A DNA stretch of 64,000 bases from Corynebacterium jeikeium (GCF_028609885.1 NZ_CP063195.1:806001-870000), one strand, 5' to 3'. Positions 1-8,252 are shown, numbered from the stretch's first letter. Notes: generated by a model from the sequence alone, not told the origin. A program made the numbers and translations.

Positions 1-20
1 CAGTTCGTTGAGCAGCCCGG

Positions 21-737
21 CTAGCCTTCGTTGGCCCAGCGCTGCACCAGCGCGTCCAGCTCCTCCAGTGTGTCCACGCTGTAGGCGGCCTTGGCGTGCT
101 CTTCTGCGGAACCGTAGCCCCAGCCGACCAGCACCGTGGGGATGCCGGACTGCGCGGCACCCTCCACGTCGTGGATGCGGTCGCCGATCAGCAGCATCTT
201 CGTCGGGTCGAGGGCCTGCAGGCCTTCCTCGGCGCTCATATGAGCCAGGAATTCCCGCACCTCGGGAGCCTCTTTTAGCTGCTCGAGCGCGTACTCAATC
301 ACGGCAGCCTTTGACCGGCGGGTGCCATCCTCCTGTGCTGCGCCGAGTACCGCGAAGTACTTCAGCATGTCGTGTTCGCGCAGGATCCGCTCCGCCGACA
401 CCTCGGACTTCGACGTCGCCGTGGACAGGATAATGCCCTCGCTGGACCACTTCTCCAGCAGCTCGCGCATGCCGGGGAACGGGGTGGCTTCCTTCCAGCG
501 TCCGTTTTCCTGGTCCGAGAGGTACGTGTCGAAGACCTTCTGCAGCAGCTCGCCTTCCAGGCCAATGTCCCGCAGGGTTTCCAACATCGGCGGGCCAGGG
601 ATTTCGCGCACACGCTCCTCGGGAGGCACCGGCACCCCGTGTGCCTCCAGGGCGTTTACAAAGCTGGCGCGGATGCCGGGGTAGCTATCCATCAGCGTTC
701 CGTCTACGTCTACAAGCAGAATAGGTAAATCTCGCAC
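21..737 (-). CDS. HAD-superfamily phosphatase (phosphoglycolate phosphatase-like)
   Basis: 238-residue haloacid-dehalogenase hydrolase. Motif I is VDVDGTL near residue 10, with the nucleophilic Asp, and motif IV is LLIGDRIHDVEGAAQSGI near residue 185, which supplies the Mg-binding acidic residues. The segment between them is a helical cap of the Gph/PGP type. In mycobacteria a related HAD gene (ptkA) sits in the same neighbourhood as the Nif3 and zinc-ribbon genes found here, so a signalling role is possible, but the sequence alone supports only a small-molecule phosphatase. It is divergent from the Nif3 gene. The first 20 bases of the window precede its stop codon and cannot be assigned. Confidence 0.85.
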   Translation of the reverse strand: MRDLPILLVDVDGTLMDSYPGIRASFVNALEAHGVPVPPEERVREIPGPPMLETLRDIGLEGELLQKVFDTYLSDQENGRWKEATPFPGMRELLEKWSSEGIILSTATSKSEVSAERILREHDMLKYFAVLGAAQEDGTRRSKAAVIEYALEQLKEAPEVREFLAHMSAEEGLQALDPTKMLLIGDRIHDVEGAAQSGIPTVLVGWGYGSAEEHAKAAYSVDTLEELDALVQRWANEG

Positions 738-775
738 TCCTCCAGTGTGTCAGATCTGGCTAGGCTGGGTGGAGC

Positions 776-2005
776 ATGCAAGCAGCACATAGCAGTACCC
801 CAGGAGAATCCGTGCCCGAGCCAACTACCAACCCCGCCGCGAACCCAGCGAGCCCCGCATCCGCCGCGAACCAGGACGCGAACCAAACCACCGTCGCCGA
901 CGTTGTCGCCGCCCTGGAGGCCGCCTACCCGCCCCACCTCGCGGAATCCTGGGATGCGGTCGGCCTGATTTGCGGCGACCCCGCCGAGCCCGCCGACAAG
1001 GTCGCCTTCGCCCTGGACTGCACCGATGCTGTCGTGGATGCCGCCATCGCCCAGGGCGCGCAGATGCTCGTGGTTCACCACCCGCTGCTGCTCCGTGGCG
1101 TCACCGGCGTGCCCGCCAACTCCCCGAAGGGCCGCATCGTCCACAAGCTGATCCGCAACGGCATCGCCCTATTCGCCGCGCACACAAACGCCGATTCCGC
1201 CCGCCCCGGCGTCAACGACCGCCTGGCCGAGCTCCTCGGCATCACCCCGGGCGCACCTCTGCGGCCGATTCCTTCCGGCACCGACAAGTGGGGCTTCACC
1301 GTTCCTGTTAATGACGCCCCCACGGTGAAATCTGCCATCTTCTCCGCAGGCGGTGGCGCGCAGGGCGACTATGAGCAGGCCTGCTTCGAGTTCTCCGTCA
1401 CCGGCCAGTTCCTGCCCACGGAGGGTGCGAATCCGCATCTCGGCGCTGTCGGGGAGGTAGAGACGGTCGAGGAGGTTCGCATCGAGTTCGTAGCCCCCGC
1501 CGCGAAGCGGGAAGCGATCCGCGCGGCTCTCATCAAGGCCCATCCTTATGAGGAGCCGGCCTACGACTGTGTGGAAACCTCCCTGCCCACGCCCGCCGAC
1601 CAGCAGCTGGGCATCGGCCGCGTCGGCGAGCTGGATACTCCAATGACCCTGCGGGAATTCACCACCCGCGTGGCCGAGCGCCTGCCCGCCACCGAATGGG
1701 GCGTGCGCGCAGCCGGAGACCCCGATGCCATGATCCGCACCGTCGCCGTCGCCAGCGGTGCCGGCGACAGCTTCCTCGGCCAGGTCGCAAAAATGGACGT
1801 GGACTGCTTCGTTACCTCCGACTTGCGCCACCACCCGGTGGATGAGCACCTGCGCATGGGCGGATGCCCGGTCATCGATACCGCCCACTGGGCCAGCGAG
1901 TTTCCGTGGTGTTTCCAGGCGGAAGGCGTCATTAAGAAGGCAACGAAGGCACAGACCACAGTGATCGACGTGCGCACCGACCCGTGGACCGTGCACGAAA
2001 AATAG
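776..2005 (+). CDS. Nif3-like dinuclear metal centre protein (DUF34/NIF3)
   Basis: 409 residues with the Nif3 fold. Metal-binding stretches are visible: VVHHPLLL, AHTNAD, and DLRHHPVDEH followed by the C-terminal DTAHWASE. A PII-like insert (about residues 185-265, ending HPYEEPAYD) separates the two halves, as in the longer bacterial members. The first ~38 residues are low-complexity Pro/Ala/Asn. Start choice is uncertain: ATG 776 lies 9 nt after TAGGCT (761-766), while the in-frame GTG at 812 has a good AGGAG (802-806) five bases upstream. The stop codon overlaps the ribosome-binding site of the next gene, so the two are translationally linked. The biochemical role of the family is poorly defined. 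Confidence 0.9.
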   Translation: MQAAHSSTPGESVPEPTTNPAANPASPASAANQDANQTTVADVVAALEAAYPPHLAESWDAVGLICGDPAEPADKVAFALDCTDAVVDAAIAQGAQMLVVHHPLLLRGVTGVPANSPKGRIVHKLIRNGIALFAAHTNADSARPGVNDRLAELLGITPGAPLRPIPSGTDKWGFTVPVNDAPTVKSAIFSAGGGAQGDYEQACFEFSVTGQFLPTEGANPHLGAVGEVETVEEVRIEFVAPAAKREAIRAALIKAHPYEEPAYDCVETSLPTPADQQLGIGRVGELDTPMTLREFTTRVAERLPATEWGVRAAGDPDAMIRTVAVASGAGDSFLGQVAKMDVDCFVTSDLRHHPVDEHLRMGGCPVIDTAHWASEFPWCFQAEGVIKKATKAQTTVIDVRTDPWTVHEK

Positions 2006-2018
2006 GAGGGCAACTGCG

Positions 2019-2765
2019 ATGCGCTGGACGACCGACGATCAAAAGAACCTGGCAGACTTAGCCCGCGACCAGGAGGAGCTGAGCATCGTGCAGGCGCGGC
2101 TGGATTCCCTGCCGGAGCAGGCGAAACTGGAGGAGCTGCAGGCTCAAAAGCGCGAAGATCGCCGCCAGCAGGTGCTGAACAATGTGCAGGTCAGAAGCGA
2201 CAAAGCGACCCTGATGCGCCTGCGCCAGGATGTGGCGAAACTCAAGGAACGCGAACGGGCGAATATTGCGGGGCTGAACTCGCAGACCGACCCCGAGCGG
2301 CGGCGCGACCTGAAACACGACCTGCGCAGTACTCGCGAGCGACTGCAGGACCTGGAGGGTCGGCTGGATCGCTCCGTGAAGGTGCAGTCCATGTTCAGTG
2401 GCGCGGACTCCGCCGCCGACGAGGCCGACGACCAGACACATGCGCAGATCGACGAGGACATCGCCGCCGCGCAGACCGAGTTAGACCGCGCGACCAACGC
2501 CCTGGAGGCCGATATTTCCGCCATCAAGGCACGGCTGACCCAGCGGCGGACGGCGTTGGAAGACACGAACGCGGAGCTGCTGCAGGCCTACGATCAGCAG
2601 CTCTCCGAGCACGGGGTGGGAGCTGCGCCGCTGAAGGGGCGGACGTGTCAGGCGTGCTTCATGGAGCTGGATCCGCTGTCCCTGAAGGAGATCGACAAGT
2701 TGGCAGCAGACGGCAGCGGGGAAGTGCCGCGATGCCCTGAATGTAATGTCCTGCTGCTGCGATAG
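2019..2765 (+). CDS. Coiled-coil zinc-ribbon protein (CT398/Rv2229c-like)
   Basis: 248 residues. Residues ~5-190 are charged, heptad-like coiled coil, and the C-terminus holds a zinc ribbon with two CxxC knuckles (CQACFMELD and CPECNVLLLR). This is the architecture of the actinobacterial family that sits between Nif3 and the RNase H fusion. A strong AGGAGG at 2005-2010 precedes ATG 2019 by eight bases and overlaps the Nif3 stop. Function is not established; a nucleic-acid or scaffold role would be inference. Confidence 0.87.
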   Translation: MRWTTDDQKNLADLARDQEELSIVQARLDSLPEQAKLEELQAQKREDRRQQVLNNVQVRSDKATLMRLRQDVAKLKERERANIAGLNSQTDPERRRDLKHDLRSTRERLQDLEGRLDRSVKVQSMFSGADSAADEADDQTHAQIDEDIAAAQTELDRATNALEADISAIKARLTQRRTALEDTNAELLQAYDQQLSEHGVGAAPLKGRTCQACFMELDPLSLKEIDKLAADGSGEVPRCPECNVLLLR

Positions 2766-2810
2766 AGTGACCTCAAGACGACAAGACGAGGGCCAAGACG
2801 AGGGTGATGA

Positions 2811-4127
2811 GTGATGCGCTTAGACGTGGAATGCGACGGAGGATCCCGCGGTAACCCGGGCATCGCCGGTTGCGGAAGTTCGGTCCTGGAGGGTGACCAG
2901 GAAGTAGCCGCACGCTGGGAGTTCATCGCCAAGGCCACGAACAATGTGGCGGAGTACCAGGGGCTCATCAACGCTCTGGAGTTGGCCATCGAGGTCGCGA
3001 AAATGCGTGGGGTCGCGGCCGGGGATCTGGAGATCCAGGTGCGCATGGATTCCAAGCTCGTCGTCGAGCAGATGAGCGGCCGCTGGAAGATCAAGCACCC
3101 CGACATGAAGCCCCTGGCCGCGCGGGTGAAGGAACTTGAGGCGACCCTCGCCGCCGTCACCTACAACTGGGTGCCGCGCGCGCAGAACAAACGCGCTGAC
3201 GAGCTGGCCAATCGCGCCATGGATGATGGGATTGGGGGGCGCTGGTTTGATGACGCCCTCTCGTTCCAACCCGCCGCCGACTCAGCCGAAGCCGACGGGG
3301 ATGCCGCGCCGGCACCTGCAGGGACTTCGGGCGCGGAGGCCGTGACCGATGCCGCGAGCGCGCCGGAATGGCACCCCGGCGGGAAGCCGACCCGCCTGTG
3401 GGTGCTGCGGCACGGGCAGACGGAGATGAGCGTGAAGAAGCAGTTCTCCGGGCTCTCCGACCCGGAGCTGACCTCCCACGGGCATGAGCAGGCTCGACGG
3501 GCCGCGGCCTACGTGGCCGGACAGCTGGCAGGCGGCGCGGGTGGCAGCGCTGGCCCGGTGGCGATCTACAGCTCTCCGCTGAAACGCACCCGCCAGACCG
3601 CGGAGGCTGTCGCCGAGGCGCTGACTGCGGCGCCCGCGGGCGTCGGCGTTTCCGGCGCCGCCAAGCCCCGCGTCCACGTGACCGAGGCCCTGATCGAAAT
3701 GAACTTCGGAGACTGGGAAGGCCGCACCTTCGCCGAGGTCATGGATGAATTCCCCCTCGAGCATGACGCCTGCTTCTGGGACAGTGCCGCCGCCCCCAGC
3801 GGAGGCGAGAGCCCCGACGACGTGCTCGCGCGCGTGCGCCCCTTCCTCCGCGACGTGGCCCGCAACCACCCCGGCGAGGACGTCGTGCTGGTCAGCCACG
3901 TCACGCCCATCAAATCCATCCTGCGCCACGCCCTTTGTGCAAGCGGCGCACTATACCGCACGCTGCACCTGGACCTGGCAGGCTTGAGCGTCATCGAGAT
4001 CTTCCCGGATGGCTCGAATGGTTCCGGGGGAGAAGTGGGCGTCAAGAATAAGGGCAGCAACAAGGACAGCGCCGTGGTGCGAAGGGTCAACGATACGCAC
4101 TTCCTCGATGGAGAAACCGTGCGCTAG
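2811..4127 (+). CDS. RNase HI / histidine-phosphatase fusion protein
   Basis: 438 residues in two domains. Residues 1-140 are RNase HI: LDVECDGGSRGNPG carries the first catalytic Asp, then the helix Glu (ELAIEVAK), MDSKLVVEQ and the C-terminal Asp in RADELANRAMDDG. A linker rich in Ala/Pro (about 150-190) joins a histidine phosphatase (LRHGQTEMS, SSPLKRTRQTAEAV, EMNFGDWEG, VLVSHVTPIKS). Mycobacterium tuberculosis Rv2228c has the same fusion and combines RNase HI with alpha-ribazole phosphatase (CobC) activity. GTG 2811 and ATG 2814 are adjacent possible starts. It is last in a three-gene run and is followed after 13 nt by rnpB. Confidence 0.93.
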   Translation: MMRLDVECDGGSRGNPGIAGCGSSVLEGDQEVAARWEFIAKATNNVAEYQGLINALELAIEVAKMRGVAAGDLEIQVRMDSKLVVEQMSGRWKIKHPDMKPLAARVKELEATLAAVTYNWVPRAQNKRADELANRAMDDGIGGRWFDDALSFQPAADSAEADGDAAPAPAGTSGAEAVTDAASAPEWHPGGKPTRLWVLRHGQTEMSVKKQFSGLSDPELTSHGHEQARRAAAYVAGQLAGGAGGSAGPVAIYSSPLKRTRQTAEAVAEALTAAPAGVGVSGAAKPRVHVTEALIEMNFGDWEGRTFAEVMDEFPLEHDACFWDSAAAPSGGESPDDVLARVRPFLRDVARNHPGEDVVLVSHVTPIKSILRHALCASGALYRTLHLDLAGLSVIEIFPDGSNGSGGEVGVKNKGSNKDSAVVRRVNDTHFLDGETVR

Positions 4128-4137
4128 AGTTAACCCT

Positions 4138-4604
4138 TGTCGAGACGGCCGGGCGATCGCGGCGCACGGAACCACCCTGTACACGGGGCAGGCCGGGCGC
4201 GGAGGAAAGTCCGGACTCCACAGGGCAACGGTGGTTGCTAACAGCAACCCGGGGCGACCCGCGGGAACAGTGCCACAGAAAACAAACCGCCCGCCACGCG
4301 CGGGTAAGGGTGAAAAGGTGCGGTAAGAGCGCACCAGCACCCCAGGTGACTGGGGTGGCTAGGTAAACCCCACCGGGAGCAAGGTCAAGGTGCCCGCACG
4401 CGCGCCATCCCAGATGGTGCACAAGCGTGCGGCGTAGCTCTAGGGCTGCCCGCCCAACAATGAGCAGGTAGGCCGCTTGAAGCCACCAGCAATGGTGGGC
4501 TCAGATGGATGATCGCCTCGTCCCACGCCTACTTCGCGTGCCCACGCGGTGCAGCGGAGTCGGCAGGGGATAGGACAGAATCCGGCTCATAGGCCGTCTC
4601 GGCG
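4138..4604 (+). ncRNA. rnpB: RNase P RNA (M1 RNA), type A
   Basis: Catalytic RNA of RNase P, which matures tRNA 5' ends. The 5' strand of helix P1 (4141-4150, CGAGACGGCC) is perfectly complementary to 4592-4601 (GGCCGTCTCG). Conserved region I appears as GAGGAAAGTCCGGACTCC at 4202-4219, and region V as ACAGAATCCGGCTCAT at 4575-4590. The GGTAAGAG and AGGTAAACCCC stretches in the middle also fit a bacterial type A RNA. The ends given are the P1 helix plus a few bases. A run of A then T follows at 4606-4615. Confidence 0.95.
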
Positions 4605-4727
4605 CAAAAATTTTTCGGGGTTGGGGGCGCTCGGTTGGTTACTCGGCTGGGCGTGGGTTTCCTGCGTGGCCGGGGCACTTGGCTGGGTGCGTGGCCGGGG
4701 CGGGGCGGTTGTGCCACTCTTGGAGTC

Positions 4728-6167
4728 ATGAAACTTTTCGCCGCCGAGCTGAACTTCCGCGCCATCGCCGAAGAATTCCAACTGCCGGAACGCTTCCCGG
4801 AAGACGTCCACGCCGAGGCGCTGCAGGCCACCGATCAGCACGCCGACCACCGCCGCGACCTGCGGGACATTCCTTTTGTGACCATCGACCCGGCAGGTTC
4901 GATGGACCTGGACCAGGCGGTGAACATTCAGGGCGCGCCGGATGGCGACGCCCGGTGGCGCGTGCTGTACGCCATCGCGGACGTGGCGGCCTTCGTGGAT
5001 CCGGCGGGGCCGCTGATGGCGGAATCCCTGCAGCGCGGCCAGACGATGTACCTGCCGGACGAGCCGACCCGCCTGCACCCAGCAGAACTATCCGAGGGCA
5101 GTGCCTCGCTACTGCCGGACCAGACTCGCCCCGCCGTGGTGTGGGATATTCTGCTGCGCGCCGACGGCGAGGTCGTGGATTTCACCGTGTACCGCGCGCT
5201 GATCCGCTCCGTGAAGCGCTTCGACTACACCGAGGTGGAGGCGGACATGCACGGCGGCACGCTGCACCCCGCCATCGCGCAGTTGCCGGAGGTTGGCCGT
5301 GCGCGCCAGCGCTCTGACCTGCGGCGCAAGGCCGTCAACCTGCGTTTGCCCTCGATCTCCGTGGAGCGCACCCAGGATGACGATGGCGCCGAGCGTTACG
5401 TGCTGGGCATCGACGAGCGCCAGGAGATGAACGACTTCAACTCCGAGCTGTCACTACTGGCGGGCATGTGCGCCGGCGAGATGATGGTGCGCGCGGGCGT
5501 GGGCATCCTGCGCACCCTGCCGCCCGCTGGGGACAAGGAAATCGCCGCCTTCGACCACTCCGCGCATGCCTTGGGGTTCGATCGCTCCGGCCGCCCGATC
5601 GGGGAATTGCTCGCTGATATTGACGCCTCCACGCCGCGTGGCATGGCACTCATGCGCGACGCGCAAAGCCTTCTGCGCGGGGCGGGGTATCAGCAGTTCG
5701 GACTGGCTGGCGGGAGTGCTGAGGCTGGCGACTCAGAGCCCAGCATCCACGCCGGCATCGGCGGCCACTACGCGCACGTTACTGCACCCCTGCGCCGACT
5801 GGTGGACCGCTTCGCCACGGAAATCTGCCTGGCGATCGCCAGTGAGCAGCCCATCCCGGAGTGGGTGACCGCCAACGTTGACCAGGTTCTCAGCACCATG
5901 AAATCCAGCGGCCAGACGGCCAGCGCCGTCGACCGCGCCTGCCTGAATCTCACCGAGGCGGTCGTCCTGCAACCGTGGGTTGGCCAGAACTTCAACGCGA
6001 CGGTGCTCAATAGCGACGGCGGTGATAAGGCGAAAATCCTGGTCGAGGAGCCGCCCATCTTGACGACTTGTGTGGGCGGCCCAGACGAGGCGTCAACAGT
6101 TAAAGTAACCCTGATCGAAGCCGAGCCCGCAGCGCGGAAGGTACGCTTCGCCTGGCCTGCCGATTAG
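4728..6167 (+). CDS. RNB-domain ribonuclease (RNase II/R superfamily)
   Basis: 479 residues from ATG 4728, preceded by GGAG. The frame is open further upstream, but the extra residues are Gly/Arg-rich and unlike coding sequence. The RNB catalytic core is clear: IDPAGSMDLDQAV (active-site Asp cluster), WRVLYAIADVAAFVDP, and TMYLPDEPTRLHPAELSEGSASL. RNase II and R degrade RNA 3' to 5' with Mg. This protein is shorter than RNase R and lacks an obvious cold-shock domain before the core, a form seen in actinobacteria beside rnpB. A role in RNA turnover is inferred from the family. Confidence 0.9.
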   Translation: MKLFAAELNFRAIAEEFQLPERFPEDVHAEALQATDQHADHRRDLRDIPFVTIDPAGSMDLDQAVNIQGAPDGDARWRVLYAIADVAAFVDPAGPLMAESLQRGQTMYLPDEPTRLHPAELSEGSASLLPDQTRPAVVWDILLRADGEVVDFTVYRALIRSVKRFDYTEVEADMHGGTLHPAIAQLPEVGRARQRSDLRRKAVNLRLPSISVERTQDDDGAERYVLGIDERQEMNDFNSELSLLAGMCAGEMMVRAGVGILRTLPPAGDKEIAAFDHSAHALGFDRSGRPIGELLADIDASTPRGMALMRDAQSLLRGAGYQQFGLAGGSAEAGDSEPSIHAGIGGHYAHVTAPLRRLVDRFATEICLAIASEQPIPEWVTANVDQVLSTMKSSGQTASAVDRACLNLTEAVVLQPWVGQNFNATVLNSDGGDKAKILVEEPPILTTCVGGPDEASTVKVTLIEAEPAARKVRFAWPAD

Positions 6168-6205
6168 GACGGGGGTTGTCCGGTGCGTGTGGTACACATG
6201 ACCTT

Positions 6206-6394
6206 ATGAGCGAAAATGATGCGCAGAAGTGGTACTACGACACGAAGACCGGCCAGGTGAGCCAGGGCAAGGACAGCGCGTGGGATAGCCGTATGGGGCC
6301 CTACGACTCGCGCGCGGAGGCCGAGGCTGCCATCGCGACCGCGCAGCAGCGCACTAAGGAGGCCGAGGAGTACGACGCGGAAGATGACGACTAA
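6206..6394 (+). CDS. Small SPOR-like conserved protein
   Basis: 62 residues from ATG 6206, beginning MSENDAQKWYYDTKTG. The WYYDTKTGQVSQGK...DSRMGPYDSRAEAEAAI pattern matches small actinobacterial proteins usually labelled SPOR-domain-like. The C-terminal tail is acidic. An in-frame upstream extension to 6176 is ignored because ATG 6206 starts the conserved part. Its last codons overlap the first codons of the following DUF202 gene by 11 bp, so the two are probably co-translated. Function unknown. Confidence 0.75.
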   Translation: MSENDAQKWYYDTKTGQVSQGKDSAWDSRMGPYDSRAEAEAAIATAQQRTKEAEEYDAEDDD

Positions 6395-6833
6395 GGGCTC
6401 CGGGAGCGCGGGCGGCGGGAGCGGCGCGGACGGTCGCCTAGGCGACGAGACAGAGCGTTCGTGGCTGGCGCGCACCCTGCTGCCGGAGGGGACGGAGCCG
6501 GACCCGCGCTTCACACTGGCGAACGAGCGTACCTTCCTGGCGTGGATCCGCACCAGCCTGGCGTTTCTGGCCGGTGGGGTGGCGCTGGAGGCGTTCCGCT
6601 CGCCGAATGTGCCCGAGCATCTGTGGAGTGCCGCAGCTGTGTTGGTGCTGGTCGTTGGCATGCTGATCGGCCTGGGGGCGGCGGTGCGGTGGCTGCGCGT
6701 GGAGCGTGCGATGCGGACCGGGAAGGCTCTGCCTGTGCCCGCGATCGTGCCCTTCTTGGCGGGCGTGGCCGTGGTGGCTTGCGCGGTGGTGCTGGGGTTT
6801 GTGATCTTCGGCGACTTTGGGATGGAGCTGTAA
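6384..6833 (+). CDS. DUF202 (YidH-type) membrane protein, first copy
   Basis: 149 residues. The DUF202 signature FTLANERTFLAWIRTSLAFLAGG occupies residues ~49-71, followed by two more hydrophobic helices (SAAAVLVLVVGMLIGLGAAV and VPFLAGVAVVACAVVLGFVIF), giving three membrane segments. The N-terminal ~25 residues are Gly/Ser-rich and cytosolic. It overlaps the small SPOR-like gene upstream and abuts the second DUF202 gene with no spacing, so the pair is likely one operon. Function unknown; YidH-like proteins are small inner-membrane proteins. Confidence 0.85.
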   Translation: MTTKGSGSAGGGSGADGRLGDETERSWLARTLLPEGTEPDPRFTLANERTFLAWIRTSLAFLAGGVALEAFRSPNVPEHLWSAAAVLVLVVGMLIGLGAAVRWLRVERAMRTGKALPVPAIVPFLAGVAVVACAVVLGFVIFGDFGMEL

Positions 6834-7211
6834 GTGACGCGCTCACAGGCTGCGCGGGAGGCACGTGGGGCAGCGCGGGAGGTGCCCGAGCGGCCGCATT
6901 CTGACCAGGGGCTTCAGCCGGAACGCACCAGCTTGTCGTGGCAGCGCACCTTGTTGGCGCTGCTGGTCGTCAGCGCGATGCTGTTCCGATGGATCGGCCG
7001 CTACGGTGTGATCGTCCTGCCCGCCGCAGGAGTGTTGGTGCTGCTCGCGGCGCTGATTTTGCTGCCCCAAAGGCGCCGCTACCTGCGCTTCAGTGCCGGC
7101 CTGCGCGCCGAACGTCTCACCGCCAACGTCGGATCGGTCGTGGCGGTGACTGCGGCGGTCCTGATCTGCGGCGTGGTCGCCGCCATCTTCGTTATTCTGG
7201 ACGCCATCTAG
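6834..7211 (+). CDS. DUF202 membrane protein, second copy
   Basis: 125 residues from GTG 6834, the base after the stop of the first DUF202 gene. The motif LQPERTSLSWQRTLLALLVVSAMLF is the DUF202 core, with two further hydrophobic helices (VLPAAGVLVLLAALILLP and VVAVTAAVLICGVVAAIFVIL). Tandem paired DUF202 genes suggest that the two proteins assemble together; that is inference. Confidence 0.85.
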   Translation: MTRSQAAREARGAAREVPERPHSDQGLQPERTSLSWQRTLLALLVVSAMLFRWIGRYGVIVLPAAGVLVLLAALILLPQRRRYLRFSAGLRAERLTANVGSVVAVTAAVLICGVVAAIFVILDAI

Positions 7212-7309
7212 CCCCAACCGCCCAGCATTGTTGTACTGTCCTAAGTGGTAATAAAGCACACCGTTTAAGGTGTGCCGCTGTGTGCAGTGAGAATAGAGGG
7301 GGAAAGCTG

Positions 7310-8002
7310 GTGGACGTAGATGTTTTCTATCGGACTTTTGACGTCTCTGATGTTGCCCCGGGGGCTAATGTCTTAGATCTCATCTTTCACGGGTTGATTC
7401 TCTTTACTGTTCTGTCCAGCATTATGGCCTGGGCGGCAATCATAATTTTGATTTCCAGATCGATTTGGAGAAAAAAGAACCCCGGCAGACAAACCCGTAT
7501 GTGGGTAGTTTTCTTTGCTCTGTCCTTTGCGATATACGTGATTTCTGTTCCGTTGTCCTTCAAATTAGTGCTGTTCCCGGGTGGAATATCCTCCAGAATC
7601 TACACGCTGGATAAATATGGGAATGGGAGGGCGGTTCCCATGGTGACGGAAGATTCCCCAATGAACACTGTGAGAATGGATCACACCAAGAAGACATTTT
7701 TGGAGAAGTACCATCGAGAAGTTTTAGACGCTTTGTCCAGTGCCCCAGAGTTAATGCAGTATGACCTTGTGGGATGTAGGGATCAGGGGGATGACAAACA
7801 TGAGAAGTCAATCCTCTGCGGCGGCTATCTGGATTCCGGTGTTCATGCTGTTAAGGGAGGGAAAGAGTTTAGTTTAAATCCCCATTTTCATTTTGGGGAG
7901 AGGCCAGAATACATTCGAGAAAGTATAGGGATGGATTTAGAAAACTCACCTGGCGGCGGCATGCCGGTTCGGCTTAAGGTATATATTTCTGGGCGAAGCT
8001 AG
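7310..8002 (+). CDS. AT-rich orphan membrane protein
   Basis: 230 residues from GTG 7310, which follows a purine-rich GAGGGGGA (7296-7303). The frame is open upstream to 6938, but that part shadows the DUF202 gene. Two hydrophobic stretches (about residues 21-45, LIFHGLILFTVLSSIMAWAA, and 65-85, VFFALSFAIYVISVPLSF) are followed by a soluble domain of ~145 residues containing a CRDQGDDKHEKSILCGGY segment with two Cys. I recognise no family. Base composition is markedly AT-richer than the flanking genes, which suggests recent acquisition. It is followed by the G-rich repeats and hairpin element A. Confidence 0.65.
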   Translation: MDVDVFYRTFDVSDVAPGANVLDLIFHGLILFTVLSSIMAWAAIIILISRSIWRKKNPGRQTRMWVVFFALSFAIYVISVPLSFKLVLFPGGISSRIYTLDKYGNGRAVPMVTEDSPMNTVRMDHTKKTFLEKYHREVLDALSSAPELMQYDLVGCRDQGDDKHEKSILCGGYLDSGVHAVKGGKEFSLNPHFHFGERPEYIRESIGMDLENSPGGGMPVRLKVYISGRS

Positions 8003-8003
8003 T

Positions 8004-8113
8004 GGTGGCTGGCGGTGGCTGGCGGTGGCTGGCGGTGGGGCATGGGCTGGCGTAGGCGTAGTGACCGGCGGTGGCGAGCAGCGGCTGGCGTGGGCGTGGT
8101 GACCGGCGGTGGC
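8004..8113. repeat. G-rich direct repeats
   Basis: The 10-mer GGTGGCTGGC occurs three times in tandem (8004-8013, 8014-8023, 8024-8033). Then a 31-bp unit starting GGCTGGCGT occurs at 8045-8075 and again at 8083-8113 with two mismatches. The block fills most of the gap between the orphan membrane gene and hairpin element A. No open frame of interest is present. Confidence 0.85.
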
Positions 8114-8118
8114 TGGCG

Positions 8119-8252
8119 CGCTAAATGTCGTTAAAGTGATAAAACGTTATTGGCAACGATTGCGATTACTGTAAAACTGCAGGTCACGGCAGTTTTAATT
8201 TCTGGAAAAATTTTTTCGGGAAGACGAATTCCCACTTTAACGACATTTAGCG
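8119..8252. repeat. Hairpin element A (20-bp perfect inverted repeat, GCAGGTCA core)
   Basis: Arms CGCTAAATGTCGTTAAAGTG (8119-8138) and its exact complement (8233-8252) enclose 94 AT-rich bases. Counting from ATGTC (8125) to GACAT (8246) the unit is 122 bp. The octamer GCAGGTCA lies at its centre (8179-8186), within a smaller 9-bp hairpin (8172-8180 with 8189-8197). The same layout is found near 19.5 kb and 50.4 kb with different arm sequences. The element sits between the 3' ends of two convergent genes; no open frame or T-tract makes it a simple terminator. Confidence 0.85.

Noticed and set aside
1..20. Possible end of a gene upstream of the HAD phosphatase
   Set aside because: Twenty bases are too few to assign; a tyrosine phosphatase gene would be expected from mycobacterial order, but nothing here shows it.
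6938..7309. Upstream extension of the AT-rich membrane gene
   Set aside because: The extension is the wrong-frame shadow of the second DUF202 gene and an untranslated gap; GTG 7310 has the purine-rich site.
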